From assembly GCF_009745975.1 (NCBI RefSeq), contig NZ_WHOL01000048.1, forward strand, positions 1-64,000: DNA of 64,000 bases. Reading direction: 5' to 3'. Below are positions 1-7,469 of the stretch, one piece after another. The stretch comes from Actinokineospora pegani. Its GTDB lineage: Bacteria; Actinomycetota; Actinomycetes; Mycobacteriales; Pseudonocardiaceae. Positions within the stretch are counted from its first letter, which is position 1, and the number at the start of each line of letters is the position of its first letter. Below the pieces are notes generated by a model that had not been told where the DNA came from, ran no database searches, and saw only the letters and a list, made by a program, of their open reading frames with translations. Position numbers and translations under genes: made by a program.

Positions 1-1343
1 CCGCCGACCGGGCCGTTGCCCGCGAAGGACCCGCCACCGAGCTGGGCGCCACCGGCCTGCGCACCGGGCGCCGCGCCCACCGACCCGGCCGACGGCGCGG
101 GCGGGGCGGCGGCTGACGGAGCCGCGGCCGGGACGTCGAGCACCGCGGCCGAGGCCGCCTGCACGCCGTTGTGGAGCGGGAGGCCGTCAACGGCGGGGAT
201 GCCGGTGGGCGGGGTCGGCGCGTTCGCGATGTGGCCGGGGATGTCGCCCACGATCGGCGGTCCACCGACCGGACCGCCGCCACCCACGACAGGCCCGCCG
301 GGCTGATCGGGGGTGGGGTGACCGGGGCCGGGCTGCTGCGGGACCGGCTGCTGGGCCACGTGGTCGGTGACGTCGTGCACGGCCCCCGCGGTGTGGTCGA
401 CGATGTCCGCGACCGGGTCGAGCAGGCCGTGGCCCGGCTGCGCCCCGGTGGCGTGGTTGACCGCGTCCGCCACGCCGTGGACCACGCCCGCGGCCGTGTC
501 GACGACGGCGGAGACCGCGCCGGTGGCGGTCTGGGCGACGGTGTCGACCACCCCGCCCACCGCGTCGAGGACCCCGCCCACCAGGCCGGACGGGCCGTGC
601 GCGCCGCCGCCCAGCGCGTTCGTCACCCCGGCGGCCAGGTTCGGCACCAGCCCGCCCGGTGCGGGGCCTTGCTCGGCCCCGCTGAGCGGGAGGTCGGAGT
701 TGCGCACCCCGGAGACCAGGTTGGCCAGCAGCGGGGCGCCGGTCAGCCCGCCGAGCAGGCCGTCGGCCAGACCGGGCAGGCCGGAGCCCGCCTGCCCGCC
801 GGTGTGGTGGCCGGGGTTGGCGTTGACGACGTTGGAGTACGCCCCGTCGCCGCCCGCGATGGAGCTGAGCAGGGTGCTGGTGATGTTGGCGATGTTCGCC
901 GCGGTGCCGCGCTCGGCGGTGGCCAGGCCGAGCAGCGCGTCCACCACGCCCGCCGCGGCGGCCGTGTGCGCGGCGTCGGTGTTCTTGGCCAGCTCGGTCA
1001 GGCTGCGCACGATGGCGAGCTTGGCCTCGCCGATCCGGTCGGCGGCGTGGTCGAGCCGGTCGGCGTGGGTCTGGCACTGGGCGGCCGAGGCGGTCAGGTG
1101 GCCGCTGTCCGGGGCGACGAACGCCGACCAGTGCTTCCCGGCCACGTCGCCAGCCTCGCCGGAGAACGCCGACAGGGTGGTGCGGGCGGCGCCGTCCGCG
1201 TCGCCGGACAGCGCGCCGACGCGCGTGCCCGCGTCGCGCCAGGCCCCGGCGGCGGCGCGCATCTCGTCCTCGTCGGCCTGGGGCCAGACCACGCCGACGA
1301 TCCCGGCCAGGCCTGCCAGCACGGCGGGCAGCTCGATTCCCAT
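1..1343 (-). CDS. Large ESX-type secreted protein, C-terminus beyond window
   Basis: This reading frame starts at ATG 1343 and stays open to base 1, giving 447 residues with no stop, so the C-terminus lies outside the window. Residues 1-150 are mostly helical and Ala-rich, with tryptophans in a WXG/PPE-like setting (GKHWSAFVAPDSG). After about residue 170 the protein becomes a Gly, Val, Pro and Ala-rich spacer with repeated VDTVAQTA-type helices. It follows the WXG100-like gene after a 12-base gap, and the two probably share a transcript with the YbaB-like gene. A WXG-like head on a long low-complexity spacer is typical of type VII polymorphic toxins and of PPE-like surface proteins. Which applies depends on the missing C-terminus. 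No signal peptide is visible. Confidence 0.7.
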   Translation of the reverse strand, partial: MGIELPAVLAGLAGIVGVVWPQADEDEMRAAAGAWRDAGTRVGALSGDADGAARTTLSAFSGEAGDVAGKHWSAFVAPDSGHLTASAAQCQTHADRLDHAADRIGEAKLAIVRSLTELAKNTDAAHTAAAAGVVDALLGLATAERGTAANIANITSTLLSSIAGGDGAYSNVVNANPGHHTGGQAGSGLPGLADGLLGGLTGAPLLANLVSGVRNSDLPLSGAEQGPAPGGLVPNLAAGVTNALGGGAHGPSGLVGGVLDAVGGVVDTVAQTATGAVSAVVDTAAGVVHGVADAVNHATGAQPGHGLLDPVADIVDHTAGAVHDVTDHVAQQPVPQQPGPGHPTPDQPGGPVVGGGGPVGGPPIVGDIPGHIANAPTPPTGIPAVDGLPLHNGVQAASAAVLDVPAAAPSAAAPPAPSAGSVGAAPGAQAGGAQLGGGSFAGNGPVG

Positions 1344-1355
1344 GACCCCGGTCCC

Positions 1356-1682
1356 CTAGACGTCGGTGGTGCCGAAGGGGCGTGCGTTGTCGGCGTCGGT
1401 GCCGTCGTACGCGCGCGCGGTGGACAGGAACCGGCCGCCGACGTCGCCGAGCAGACCGGGCAGCGCCCCGAGCGAGCCGAGCGTGTCCTGGGCCGGGCCG
1501 AGGTAGGCGCGGGCGAAGGTCTCGCCGATGACGTCGGCGCCCCAGCACGGCCCGGCCGCGGTGAGCGCGTCGTCGAGGTCGCGGTGGATGGCCGTGGCGC
1601 GGGCGGCGATGGCGTCGAACTGGCCCGCGCGCGCGGCGAGGGCGTCGGTGTCGGCCTGGAAGCCGGGACCCTGGGCGGGCAT
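1356..1682 (-). CDS. WXG100-like ESX substrate, 108 aa
   Basis: A small helical protein of about the size of EsxA/EsxB proteins. The central segment (AGPCWGADVIGETFARAYL) has the W-x-G turn between two predicted helices that defines the WXG100 fold. The start ATG 1682 overlaps the stop of the upstream YbaB-like gene (TGATG), so translation is coupled, and the large partner gene begins 12 bases after this stop. Known members form helical hairpin dimers exported by type VII secretion. No secretion ATPase gene is present here, so export would depend on an ESX machine encoded elsewhere. The exact substrate class is inferred. Confidence 0.75.
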   Translation of the reverse strand: MPAQGPGFQADTDALAARAGQFDAIAARATAIHRDLDDALTAAGPCWGADVIGETFARAYLGPAQDTLGSLGALPGLLGDVGGRFLSTARAYDGTDADNARPFGTTDV

Positions 1683-2125
1683 CAGGACCTCCTCGGGGGC
1701 GGCGCGTCGGACTCGAGCCAGGTCAGGTGCTCGAAGCTGTCGTCGGGGTCGGCCGCCCGCGGCGGCGCGATCTCGGCGGGGGCCAGGTCGGCGGTGCCGC
1801 GCAGCAGCGCCTCCGGGTCGGTGCCCGAGGGCAGGACCGGGGCGACGGCGTGCCCGGCGGCGCGGGCGGCCACCGCGTCGGCCGCGGCGGTGGTGCGCAC
1901 GATGACGTGGGCCAGTTCGGCGGGCCGGTAGCGGCGGTACGCGCCGTCCTCGATGTCCAGGCCGGTGAGCGCGCCCTGGGCGGAGACGGTGGCGGTGACC
2001 ATGCCGCACGGGCTGGTGGCGGACTCGCTGATGGCCGCGAGCGCGCGGTGGACGTCCGCGAGTTGTTCGCGGCTGCGCCGGTAGTCGGCCAGCAGCTCCT
2101 CGACCTGGGCTGCGTGGTCAGCCAC
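1682..2125 (-). CDS. YbaB/EbfC-like protein in an ESX cassette
   Basis: The 147-residue product begins with a helix (MADHAAQVEELLADYRRSREQL), then has a beta segment (GMVTATVSAQGALTGLDIE) and a long C-terminal helix. This helix-strand-helix order is the YbaB/EbfC fold. I chose GTG 2125 because GGAGGTGG sits just upstream; a longer frame back to 2254 has non-typical composition. YbaB itself binds DNA as a dimer, but relatives inside ESX loci, such as mycobacterial EspL, are thought to act as chaperone-like or stabilising factors. The coupled WXG100-like and large ESX-type genes favour that second role. Confidence 0.7.
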   Translation of the reverse strand: MADHAAQVEELLADYRRSREQLADVHRALAAISESATSPCGMVTATVSAQGALTGLDIEDGAYRRYRPAELAHVIVRTTAAADAVAARAAGHAVAPVLPSGTDPEALLRGTADLAPAEIAPPRAADPDDSFEHLTWLESDAPPPRRS

Positions 2126-2246
2126 GGCCACCTCCGGGGCGGGTTCGGGACCGGCAGGGTCCCCGGTCCCGGCTTGGACGGGGTGTGGGGCCCGCTGGTT
2201 CCGCCGATCTTGTCGCCGCTGATTCTCCCCTCCGGGCAGCGGCGCC

Positions 2247-2864
2247 TCAAGCACTCGAACGAGGCAGCCCGGCGGTGACGGCGGCGTGCGCGGCCCGTGC
2301 GAGCGGCGCGCCGACGGTCGAGCGCGGCCCGCCGTAGGCCTCGGCGGGCCCGTCCGGCGGGCAGAGCAGCACCGTGGCGTCGGTGCACGTGCCGGTCCCG
2401 GGGACGCCCCTTTCCAGCAGCGCCTGGGCTTTGGCCTCCGCGACGGTGGCCACGGCGTTGACCAGCGCGGCGTCCGCCAGCCGGACCGGGAGCGCGCACA
2501 CGGCGTTGATCGTGCCGACCCGGGGCGCCTCCGCCGCGGCGGGCGCGGCCGCCCACGTCGGCGCCGAGCCGATGCCGGTGGTCACCCACGCCTCGACCCC
2601 GCTGTCGGCGCGGTGGGCGACGAGCCGGACGTCGACACCGGTCAGCAAACCGCAACCGGGACCGGCCAGACCGAGCCGTGCGGCGATCTCGGCCAGGTGG
2701 GCGCCGGGGTCGTCGCGGTCGTAGCTGAGGGGGACGGTCGCGTTGAGGACCCAGTGGCGCAGGCCGATGCCGCCGCCGAGCGGGCCGGAGGCGATGGCGA
2801 GCAGCGGTCGCGGGAGGCGCCAGAGCAGGACCGGGCCGTCGCGGTCCGCGTGCAGCTCCGGCAT
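2247..2864 (-). CDS. cbiZ: Adenosylcobinamide amidohydrolase (CbiZ family)
   Basis: The 205-residue protein matches the CbiZ family, with conserved blocks such as VLNATVPLSYDRDDP near the N-terminus, GLLTGVDV in the middle, and GTINAVCALP and GTCTDATVLL in the C-terminal half. CbiZ removes the aminopropanol side chain from adenosylcobinamide to give adenosylcobyric acid, which allows salvage of incomplete corrinoids. Its ATG overlaps the stop of the HMG-CoA lyase gene (ATGA), so the two are co-translated. A corrinoid salvage enzyme fits the B12-dependent methylmalonyl-CoA mutase encoded further on. No cobalamin riboswitch was seen upstream. Confidence 0.82.
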   Translation of the reverse strand: MPELHADRDGPVLLWRLPRPLLAIASGPLGGGIGLRHWVLNATVPLSYDRDDPGAHLAEIAARLGLAGPGCGLLTGVDVRLVAHRADSGVEAWVTTGIGSAPTWAAAPAAAEAPRVGTINAVCALPVRLADAALVNAVATVAEAKAQALLERGVPGTGTCTDATVLLCPPDGPAEAYGGPRSTVGAPLARAAHAAVTAGLPRSSA

Positions 2865-3805
2865 CAGCCGCGCAGCGCCCGCACGACCCTCGACGGGCTG
2901 GGGCGGCCGAGCCGCCCGGCCAGCCACGCGCTGGTGTCGACCAGCTTGTCCAGGTCCACCCCGGTCTCGACGCCCATGCCCTCGAGCATCCAGACCAGGT
3001 CCTCGGTGGCGAGGTTGCCGGTGGCCGACTCGGCGTAGGGGCAGCCGCCCAGGCCGCCCGCGCTGGCGTCGACGGTGGTGATGCCCAGGCGCAGCGCGGT
3101 GAGCGTGTTGGCCAGCGCCTGCCCGTAGGTGTCGTGGAAGTGCACCGCGAGCACGGACTGCTCGACCCCCTGGACCGCCAGCTCCCGCACCAGCGCCTCC
3201 ACCTGCCCCGGGGTGGCGACGCCGATCGTGTCGCCCAGGGAGAGCTGCGAGCAGCCCATGTCCAGCAGCCGGGCGCCGACGGCGGCGACCTGCGCGGCGG
3301 GCACCGGGCCCTCCCACGGGTCGCCGAAGCACATCGACACGTAGGCCCGCACGTCCAGGCCCTCGGCGCGGGCGCGGGTGACGACCGGCTCGAACATCGC
3401 GTACTGCTCGTCGAGCGACCGGTTGAGGTTGCGCCTGGCGAAGGTCTCGGTGGCGCTGCCGAACACGGCGATGTGCTCGACGCCCGCGGCCAGCGCCCGG
3501 TCCAGACCGCGCTCGTTGGGCACCAGCACCGGGTAGCGGACGCCGTCGCGGCGCGCCAGCCCGGCCAGCAGTTCCTCGGCGTCGGCGAGCTGCGGCACCC
3601 ACTCGGGGCGCACGAAGCTGGTCGCCTCCAGGGTCTGCAGGCCCGCGTCGGCGAGGCGGTCGAGGAACTCCAGCTTGACCTCGACGGGCACGACGGCCCG
3701 CTCGTTCTGCAGGCCGTCGCGGGCACCGACCTCCCAGATCGCCACCCGGTCCGGCAGGCCCTCGGCCCGCGCCCGGTCGGGCAGGCCGACGTCCCTGGCG
3801 CCCAC
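2864..3805 (-). CDS. Hydroxymethylglutaryl-CoA lyase
   Basis: The 313-residue TIM-barrel enzyme should cleave HMG-CoA to acetyl-CoA and acetoacetate, the last step of leucine breakdown. The DRE-TIM opening motif GARDGLQNE is at residues 27-35, the metal-binding HFHDTYGQALAN block is near residue 222, and the signature ASAGGLGGCPYAESATGN with the catalytic Cys is near residue 247. Length matches the family. It lies three bases downstream of the PH-domain gene and overlaps cbiZ, so it probably belongs to a PH-lyase-cbiZ operon running away from birA. Confidence 0.92.
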   Translation of the reverse strand: MGARDVGLPDRARAEGLPDRVAIWEVGARDGLQNERAVVPVEVKLEFLDRLADAGLQTLEATSFVRPEWVPQLADAEELLAGLARRDGVRYPVLVPNERGLDRALAAGVEHIAVFGSATETFARRNLNRSLDEQYAMFEPVVTRARAEGLDVRAYVSMCFGDPWEGPVPAAQVAAVGARLLDMGCSQLSLGDTIGVATPGQVEALVRELAVQGVEQSVLAVHFHDTYGQALANTLTALRLGITTVDASAGGLGGCPYAESATGNLATEDLVWMLEGMGVETGVDLDKLVDTSAWLAGRLGRPSPSRVVRALRG

Positions 3806-3808
3806 GGG

Positions 3809-4378
3809 TCAGTGTCCCCGGCGGTCGCGCGGGTCGTGCGCGGGCAACTGCGCGGTGTCGCCCGCGCCCGCGGGCTGGTCGTCGTAGTCGTCGTACGGGT
3901 TGTCGTTGATCTGCTTGTAGATGGTGCTGTGCACGCGCTCGACCTGCGGCACGTCGTCGAACTCCAGCGGCTCCTGCGAGCTGGACTCGATGACCAGGGT
4001 GCCGCAGCCGACGATCCGGTCGACGATGCCGTGCTCGAAGCGCACGCTGCTGATCCGCGACAGCGGGATGTCGACGCCGTTGCGCTTGACCACGCCCTCG
4101 CGGATCATCACGCGGTCGGTGGTGACGATGAAGTGCGTGGTGCGCCACCGCACGAACGGCACCAGGAACAGCCAGACGACCAGGGCCAGGCCGACCGCGC
4201 CAATGGCGATCCAGGCGATGTTCGCCCAGTCCAGGTCCTGGGCCAGGACCGCCAGCCAGACGCCGCCGCCCAGGATGACCAGCAGGGCGAAGTACGGCAG
4301 GAGCAGCATCTTCCAGTGCGAGTGCTTGTGCAGCAGGACGGTCTCGCCACTGCTGAGCAAGTCGTCGGGGTACCCCAC
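3809..4378 (-). CDS. PH-like domain membrane protein (bPH2), Rv3278c-like
   Basis: The predicted 189-residue protein has a short N-terminus, two adjacent hydrophobic segments at about residues 26-72 (LLLPYFALLVILGGGVWLAV and IAWIAIGAVGLALVVWLFL), then a beta-rich bacterial PH domain (THFIVTTDRVMIREGVV through GCGTLVIESS). The tail is acidic and Asp-rich (NDNPYDDYDDQ). GTG 4378 is preferred because GGAGG lies six bases upstream; an ATG at 4396 is possible. The gene adjoins birA in the same orientation, as in mycobacteria. Function is unknown. Confidence 0.82.
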   Translation of the reverse strand: MGYPDDLLSSGETVLLHKHSHWKMLLLPYFALLVILGGGVWLAVLAQDLDWANIAWIAIGAVGLALVVWLFLVPFVRWRTTHFIVTTDRVMIREGVVKRNGVDIPLSRISSVRFEHGIVDRIVGCGTLVIESSSQEPLEFDDVPQVERVHSTIYKQINDNPYDDYDDQPAGAGDTAQLPAHDPRDRRGH

Positions 4379-4451
4379 GTCCGCCTCCTGAACCATCCCT
4401 GATGACGCGGGTAACCGTACTCGCGGTCGGCGCCGCCGTGCGCGGAAGCTC

Positions 4452-5258
4452 TCAGCCCGTCGGCCGCACGTGCACGACGTCGCCCGCGGACAGGGTGCGC
4501 GTGCCGCCGCCGACGTCGAGCACCAACTGCCCGGCCTCGTCGACGTCGACGGCCAGCCCGTGCAGGTCGGTCCCGTCCGGCAGCTCCACCCGGACCCGCT
4601 GGCCCAGCGTCGAGCAGGCGCCCCGGTACTGCGCGAGCAGGCCCGCGGCCCCCAGGTCGCCGCCGGACCCGCGCCAGGCCGACTCGGCCTCGTCGAAGGC
4701 CGCGAGCAGGGTCGCCGCCGCCCGGCCCCGGTCGGCGTCGCCGCCCTCCTGGGCCAGCGACGTCGGCGGCAGCCCGCCGGGCCCGGCGGGCACGGCGGTG
4801 CCCAGCGGGCCGACGTTGAGGCCGATGCCGACCACCACCGCCGGGTCCGGCCCGGTGTCGGCGACCTCGGCGAGCACGCCCGCGCACTTGGCCAGCGAGC
4901 TGCCTGCCAGCAGGTCGTTGGGCCACTTGAGGCTGGCCGCGACCCCGGCGGCGCGGGCGGTGCGCACCAGCGCGACCCCGGCGACCAGCGCCAGCGACCC
5001 GAACCTGGCCAGCGGCACGCCGTCGGGGCGCAGCAGCACGCTGAGGTAGAGCCCGGACCCCGGCGGCGACACCCACGTCCTGGCGCGGCGGCCGCGCCCG
5101 GCGGTCTGCTCGTCGGCGATGAGCACGGTGCGGTCGGCAGCGCTCGCGGCGGCCGCGACCAGGTCGGCGTTGGTGGACCCGGTGGCCGCCACGACGTCGA
5201 CCGCGGCGTACCGGCCCCCGAGCTCGGCGCGCAGCGCCTCGGCGTCGAGTGCGGACAT
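4452..5258 (-). CDS. birA: Biotin-[acetyl-CoA-carboxylase] ligase
   Basis: The 268-residue enzyme attaches biotin to the carboxylase carrier domain through biotinyl-AMP. Visible motifs are GSTNAD, the adenylate-binding GRGRRARTW, the catalytic SLKWPNDLLAG and GIGLNVG, followed by a C-terminal SH3-like domain (GQRVRVELPDGT onward). It has no N-terminal helix-turn-helix, so it should be a monofunctional ligase and not a repressor like E. coli BirA. It is divergent from accD, and its target lysine is in the accA product encoded at 12693-14468. Confidence 0.93.
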   Translation of the reverse strand: MSALDAEALRAELGGRYAAVDVVAATGSTNADLVAAAASAADRTVLIADEQTAGRGRRARTWVSPPGSGLYLSVLLRPDGVPLARFGSLALVAGVALVRTARAAGVAASLKWPNDLLAGSSLAKCAGVLAEVADTGPDPAVVVGIGLNVGPLGTAVPAGPGGLPPTSLAQEGGDADRGRAAATLLAAFDEAESAWRGSGGDLGAAGLLAQYRGACSTLGQRVRVELPDGTDLHGLAVDVDEAGQLVLDVGGGTRTLSAGDVVHVRPTG

Positions 5259-5339
5259 GGCACCAGGGTAGGGCCGCCCCCGGGGCCCGGGCAGGTCGGA
5301 GCGGGACAGACCGCCCCCGGGGGCGTGGTCACAGCCTGC

Positions 5340-5361
5340 GACCTCCACCGCGCTGGAGGTC
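5340..5361. promoter_or_regulatory. Inverted repeat between birA and accD
   Basis: GACCTCCA and TGGAGGTC form a perfect 8-base inverted repeat with a 6-base spacer inside the 193-base divergent region. It lies 79 bases from the birA start and 90 from the accD start. Its size suits a dimeric regulator such as a TetR-type fatty-acid regulator. No regulator is encoded beside it, so its use is inferred. Confidence 0.4.
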
Positions 5362-5451
5362 AAGCCGAACCGGCGACCGGTCCCGGCCAAGTCCGTGATG
5401 TGCCCAACGCGACCCGCTGCGAACGGCCCCAGGTCGCTATGGTGCTGGCTC

Positions 5452-7089
5452 ATGAGCAGCGCGACCGAGCCGATCGGCCAGGCCCCCGAGGTCGAGCCGG
5501 ACCTCCACACGACCGCGGGCAAGCTGGCCGACCTGTACCGGCGCGACGACGAGGCGATCCACGCCGGGTCCGCGCGCGCGGTGGACAAGCAGCACGCCAA
5601 GGGCAAGAAGACCGCCCGCGAGCGGATCGACCTGCTGCTGGACCCCGGCTCGTTCGTGGAGCTCGACGCCCTGGCCCGGCACCGGTCGACCAACTTCGGC
5701 CTGGAGAGGAACCGCCCCTACGGCGACGGCGTGGTGACCGGCTACGGCACGGTCGACGGCCGCCCGGTCTGCGTGTTCTCCCAGGACGTCACCGTCTTCG
5801 GCGGGTCGCTCGGCCAGGTCTACGGCGAGAAGATCGTCAAGGTGATGGACCTGGCGATCAAGACCGGCCGCCCGATCGTCGGCATCAACGAGGGCGGCGG
5901 CGCGCGCATCCAGGAGGGCGTGGTCTCCCTCGGCCTCTACGGCGAGATCTTCACCCGCAACGTCAGGGCCTCCGGCGTGGTCCCGCAGATCTCGCTGATC
6001 ATGGGCGCGAACGCGGGCGGGCACGTGTACTCCCCGGCGCTGACCGACTTCATCGTGATGGTCGACCAGACCTCGCAGATGTTCATCACCGGCCCGGACG
6101 TGGTCAAGACCGTCACCGGCGAGGAGGTGACGCTGGAGGAGCTCGGTGGGGCGCGCACGCACAACACCAAGTCCGGCGTCGCCCACTACATGGGCAACGA
6201 CGAGGACGACGCGATCGGCTACGTCAAGGAGCTGCTCTCCTTCCTGCCGTCGAACAACATGGCCGAGGCCCCGGTGTTCCCCGGGTTCGTCGAGGACGGC
6301 TCGGTCGCCGAGGGCGTCGGGGAGTCCGACACCGAGCTGGACTCGATCATCCCGGACTCGGCCAACCAGCCCTACGACATGCACGAGGTCATCAACCGCG
6401 TCATCGACGACGGCGAGTTCCTCGAGGTGCACCCGCTGTTCGCGCCGAACATCGTCGTCGGCTTCGGCCGGGTCGAGGGCCAGAGCGTCGGCGTGGTCGC
6501 CAACCAGCCCACCCAGTTCGCGGGCTGCCTGGACATCGACGCCTCGGAGAAGGCCGCGCGCTTCGTGCGCACCTGCGACGCGTTCAACATCCCGGTGCTG
6601 ACCTTCGTCGACGTCCCCGGCTTCCTGCCGGGCACCGACCAGGAGTTCGGCGGCATCATCCGCCGCGGTGCCAAGCTCATCTACGCCTACGCCGAGGCGA
6701 CGGTCCCGCTGGTCACCGTCATCACCCGCAAGGCCTTCGGCGGCGCCTACGACGTCATGGGCTCCAAGCACCTCGGCGCCGACGTGAACCTGGCCTGGCC
6801 CACCGCCCAGATCGCCGTCATGGGCGCCTCCGGCGCGTCGAACATCCTGCACCGCAAGACCCTCAAGACCGCCATGGACGCGGGCGAGGACGTCGACGCC
6901 CTGCGCGCCAAGCTCGACCAGGAGTACGAGGACACCCTCCTCAACCCCTACCAGGCGGCCGAACGCGGCTACGTCGACGCGGTCATCCCCCCGTCCCACA
7001 CCCGCGGCAACGTCGCAAGGGCCCTGCGCATCCTCCGCGACAAGCGCGAGACCTCCCTGCCCAAGAAGCACGGCAACATCCCGCTGTAA
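5452..7089 (+). CDS. accD5: Acyl-CoA (propionyl-CoA) carboxylase beta subunit
   Basis: The 545-residue carboxyltransferase transfers CO2 from biotin to propionyl-CoA and probably other acyl-CoAs. Features are [18 protein letters not shown] near the N-terminus, two crotonase-like halves, the oxyanion-hole segment [10 protein letters not shown] and the C-half [14 protein letters not shown]. The length is close to that of mycobacterial AccD5. The start at ATG 5452 has TATGGT eight bases upstream and no Shine-Dalgarno, suggesting a leaderless mRNA. The epsilon subunit follows after ten bases, and the biotinylated alpha subunit is 5.6 kb downstream. Confidence 0.94.
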   Translation: MSSATEPIGQAPEVEPDLHTTAGKLADLYRRDDEAIHAGSARAVDKQHAKGKKTARERIDLLLDPGSFVELDALARHRSTNFGLERNRPYGDGVVTGYGTVDGRPVCVFSQDVTVFGGSLGQVYGEKIVKVMDLAIKTGRPIVGINEGGGARIQEGVVSLGLYGEIFTRNVRASGVVPQISLIMGANAGGHVYSPALTDFIVMVDQTSQMFITGPDVVKTVTGEEVTLEELGGARTHNTKSGVAHYMGNDEDDAIGYVKELLSFLPSNNMAEAPVFPGFVEDGSVAEGVGESDTELDSIIPDSANQPYDMHEVINRVIDDGEFLEVHPLFAPNIVVGFGRVEGQSVGVVANQPTQFAGCLDIDASEKAARFVRTCDAFNIPVLTFVDVPGFLPGTDQEFGGIIRRGAKLIYAYAEATVPLVTVITRKAFGGAYDVMGSKHLGADVNLAWPTAQIAVMGASGASNILHRKTLKTAMDAGEDVDALRAKLDQEYEDTLLNPYQAAERGYVDAVIPPSHTRGNVARALRILRDKRETSLPKKHGNIPL

Positions 7090-7099
7090 GGAGCAGGTC

Positions 7100-7336
7100 T
7101 TGAGCGAGACACCCGAGGACCAGCAGCCCCCCAAGCCGCTGCTCACCGTGGTCCGGGGCAACCCGGACGACGTCGAGCTGGCCGCGCTCAGCGCGGTGGT
7201 GGCGGCCGCCGCCAGCGGCGGTGGCGAGGAGTCGAGCCCCGAGCAGCCGTCGGGGTGGGCCGACAAGGAGGCGCAGCTGCGCGGCGGGCTCCGGCATGGG
7301 CCAGGCGCGTGGCGGGCTTCGGCGCACCGCAGGTAA
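7100..7336 (+). CDS. accE5: Acyl-CoA carboxylase epsilon subunit
   Basis: This 78-residue protein has the family signature LLTVVRGNPDDVELAALSAV near the N-terminus, an acidic low-complexity middle and a basic C-terminal WADKEAQLRGG segment. In actinobacteria the epsilon subunit stabilises the alpha-beta carboxylase complex. The start is TTG 7100, supported by AGGAG a few bases upstream and by its position ten bases after accD5. A strong hairpin just after the stop ends this two-gene unit. Confidence 0.88.
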   Translation: MSETPEDQQPPKPLLTVVRGNPDDVELAALSAVVAAAASGGGEESSPEQPSGWADKEAQLRGGLRHGPGAWRASAHRR

Positions 7337-7347
7337 GCAGCTATTCA

Positions 7348-7382
7348 GACACCCCCCGGCACAGCGTGCCGGGGGGTGTCTT
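7348..7382 (+). terminator. Hairpin terminator after accE
   Basis: A perfect 15-base stem, GACACCCCCCGGCAC paired with GTGCCGGGGGGTGTC around an AGC loop, begins 11 bases after the accE stop. Only a short TT follows instead of a U-tract, as is common in high-GC actinobacteria. Confidence 0.8.
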
Positions 7383-7469
7383 CCTCGGAGAACGGTTTCT
7401 TCGCTCGGGCGGCTCGTTGGCGTGGGCGCGCTGGTTCGAGGGTCGTGGTGGGGCATCTACCCTGGTCCG

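Noticed and set aside
171-1931. Long plus-strand open frames over 1-2 kb rich in Gly, Val, Arg and Asp
   Set aside because: Their composition is that of a reversed high-GC coding frame. The minus strand has coherent helical ESX-type proteins with overlapping starts and stops.
2126-2246. Possible cobalamin riboswitch near cbiZ
   Set aside because: This stretch lies downstream of cbiZ on its strand. The true upstream side is inside the HMG-CoA lyase gene, and no B12-box-like sequence was seen.
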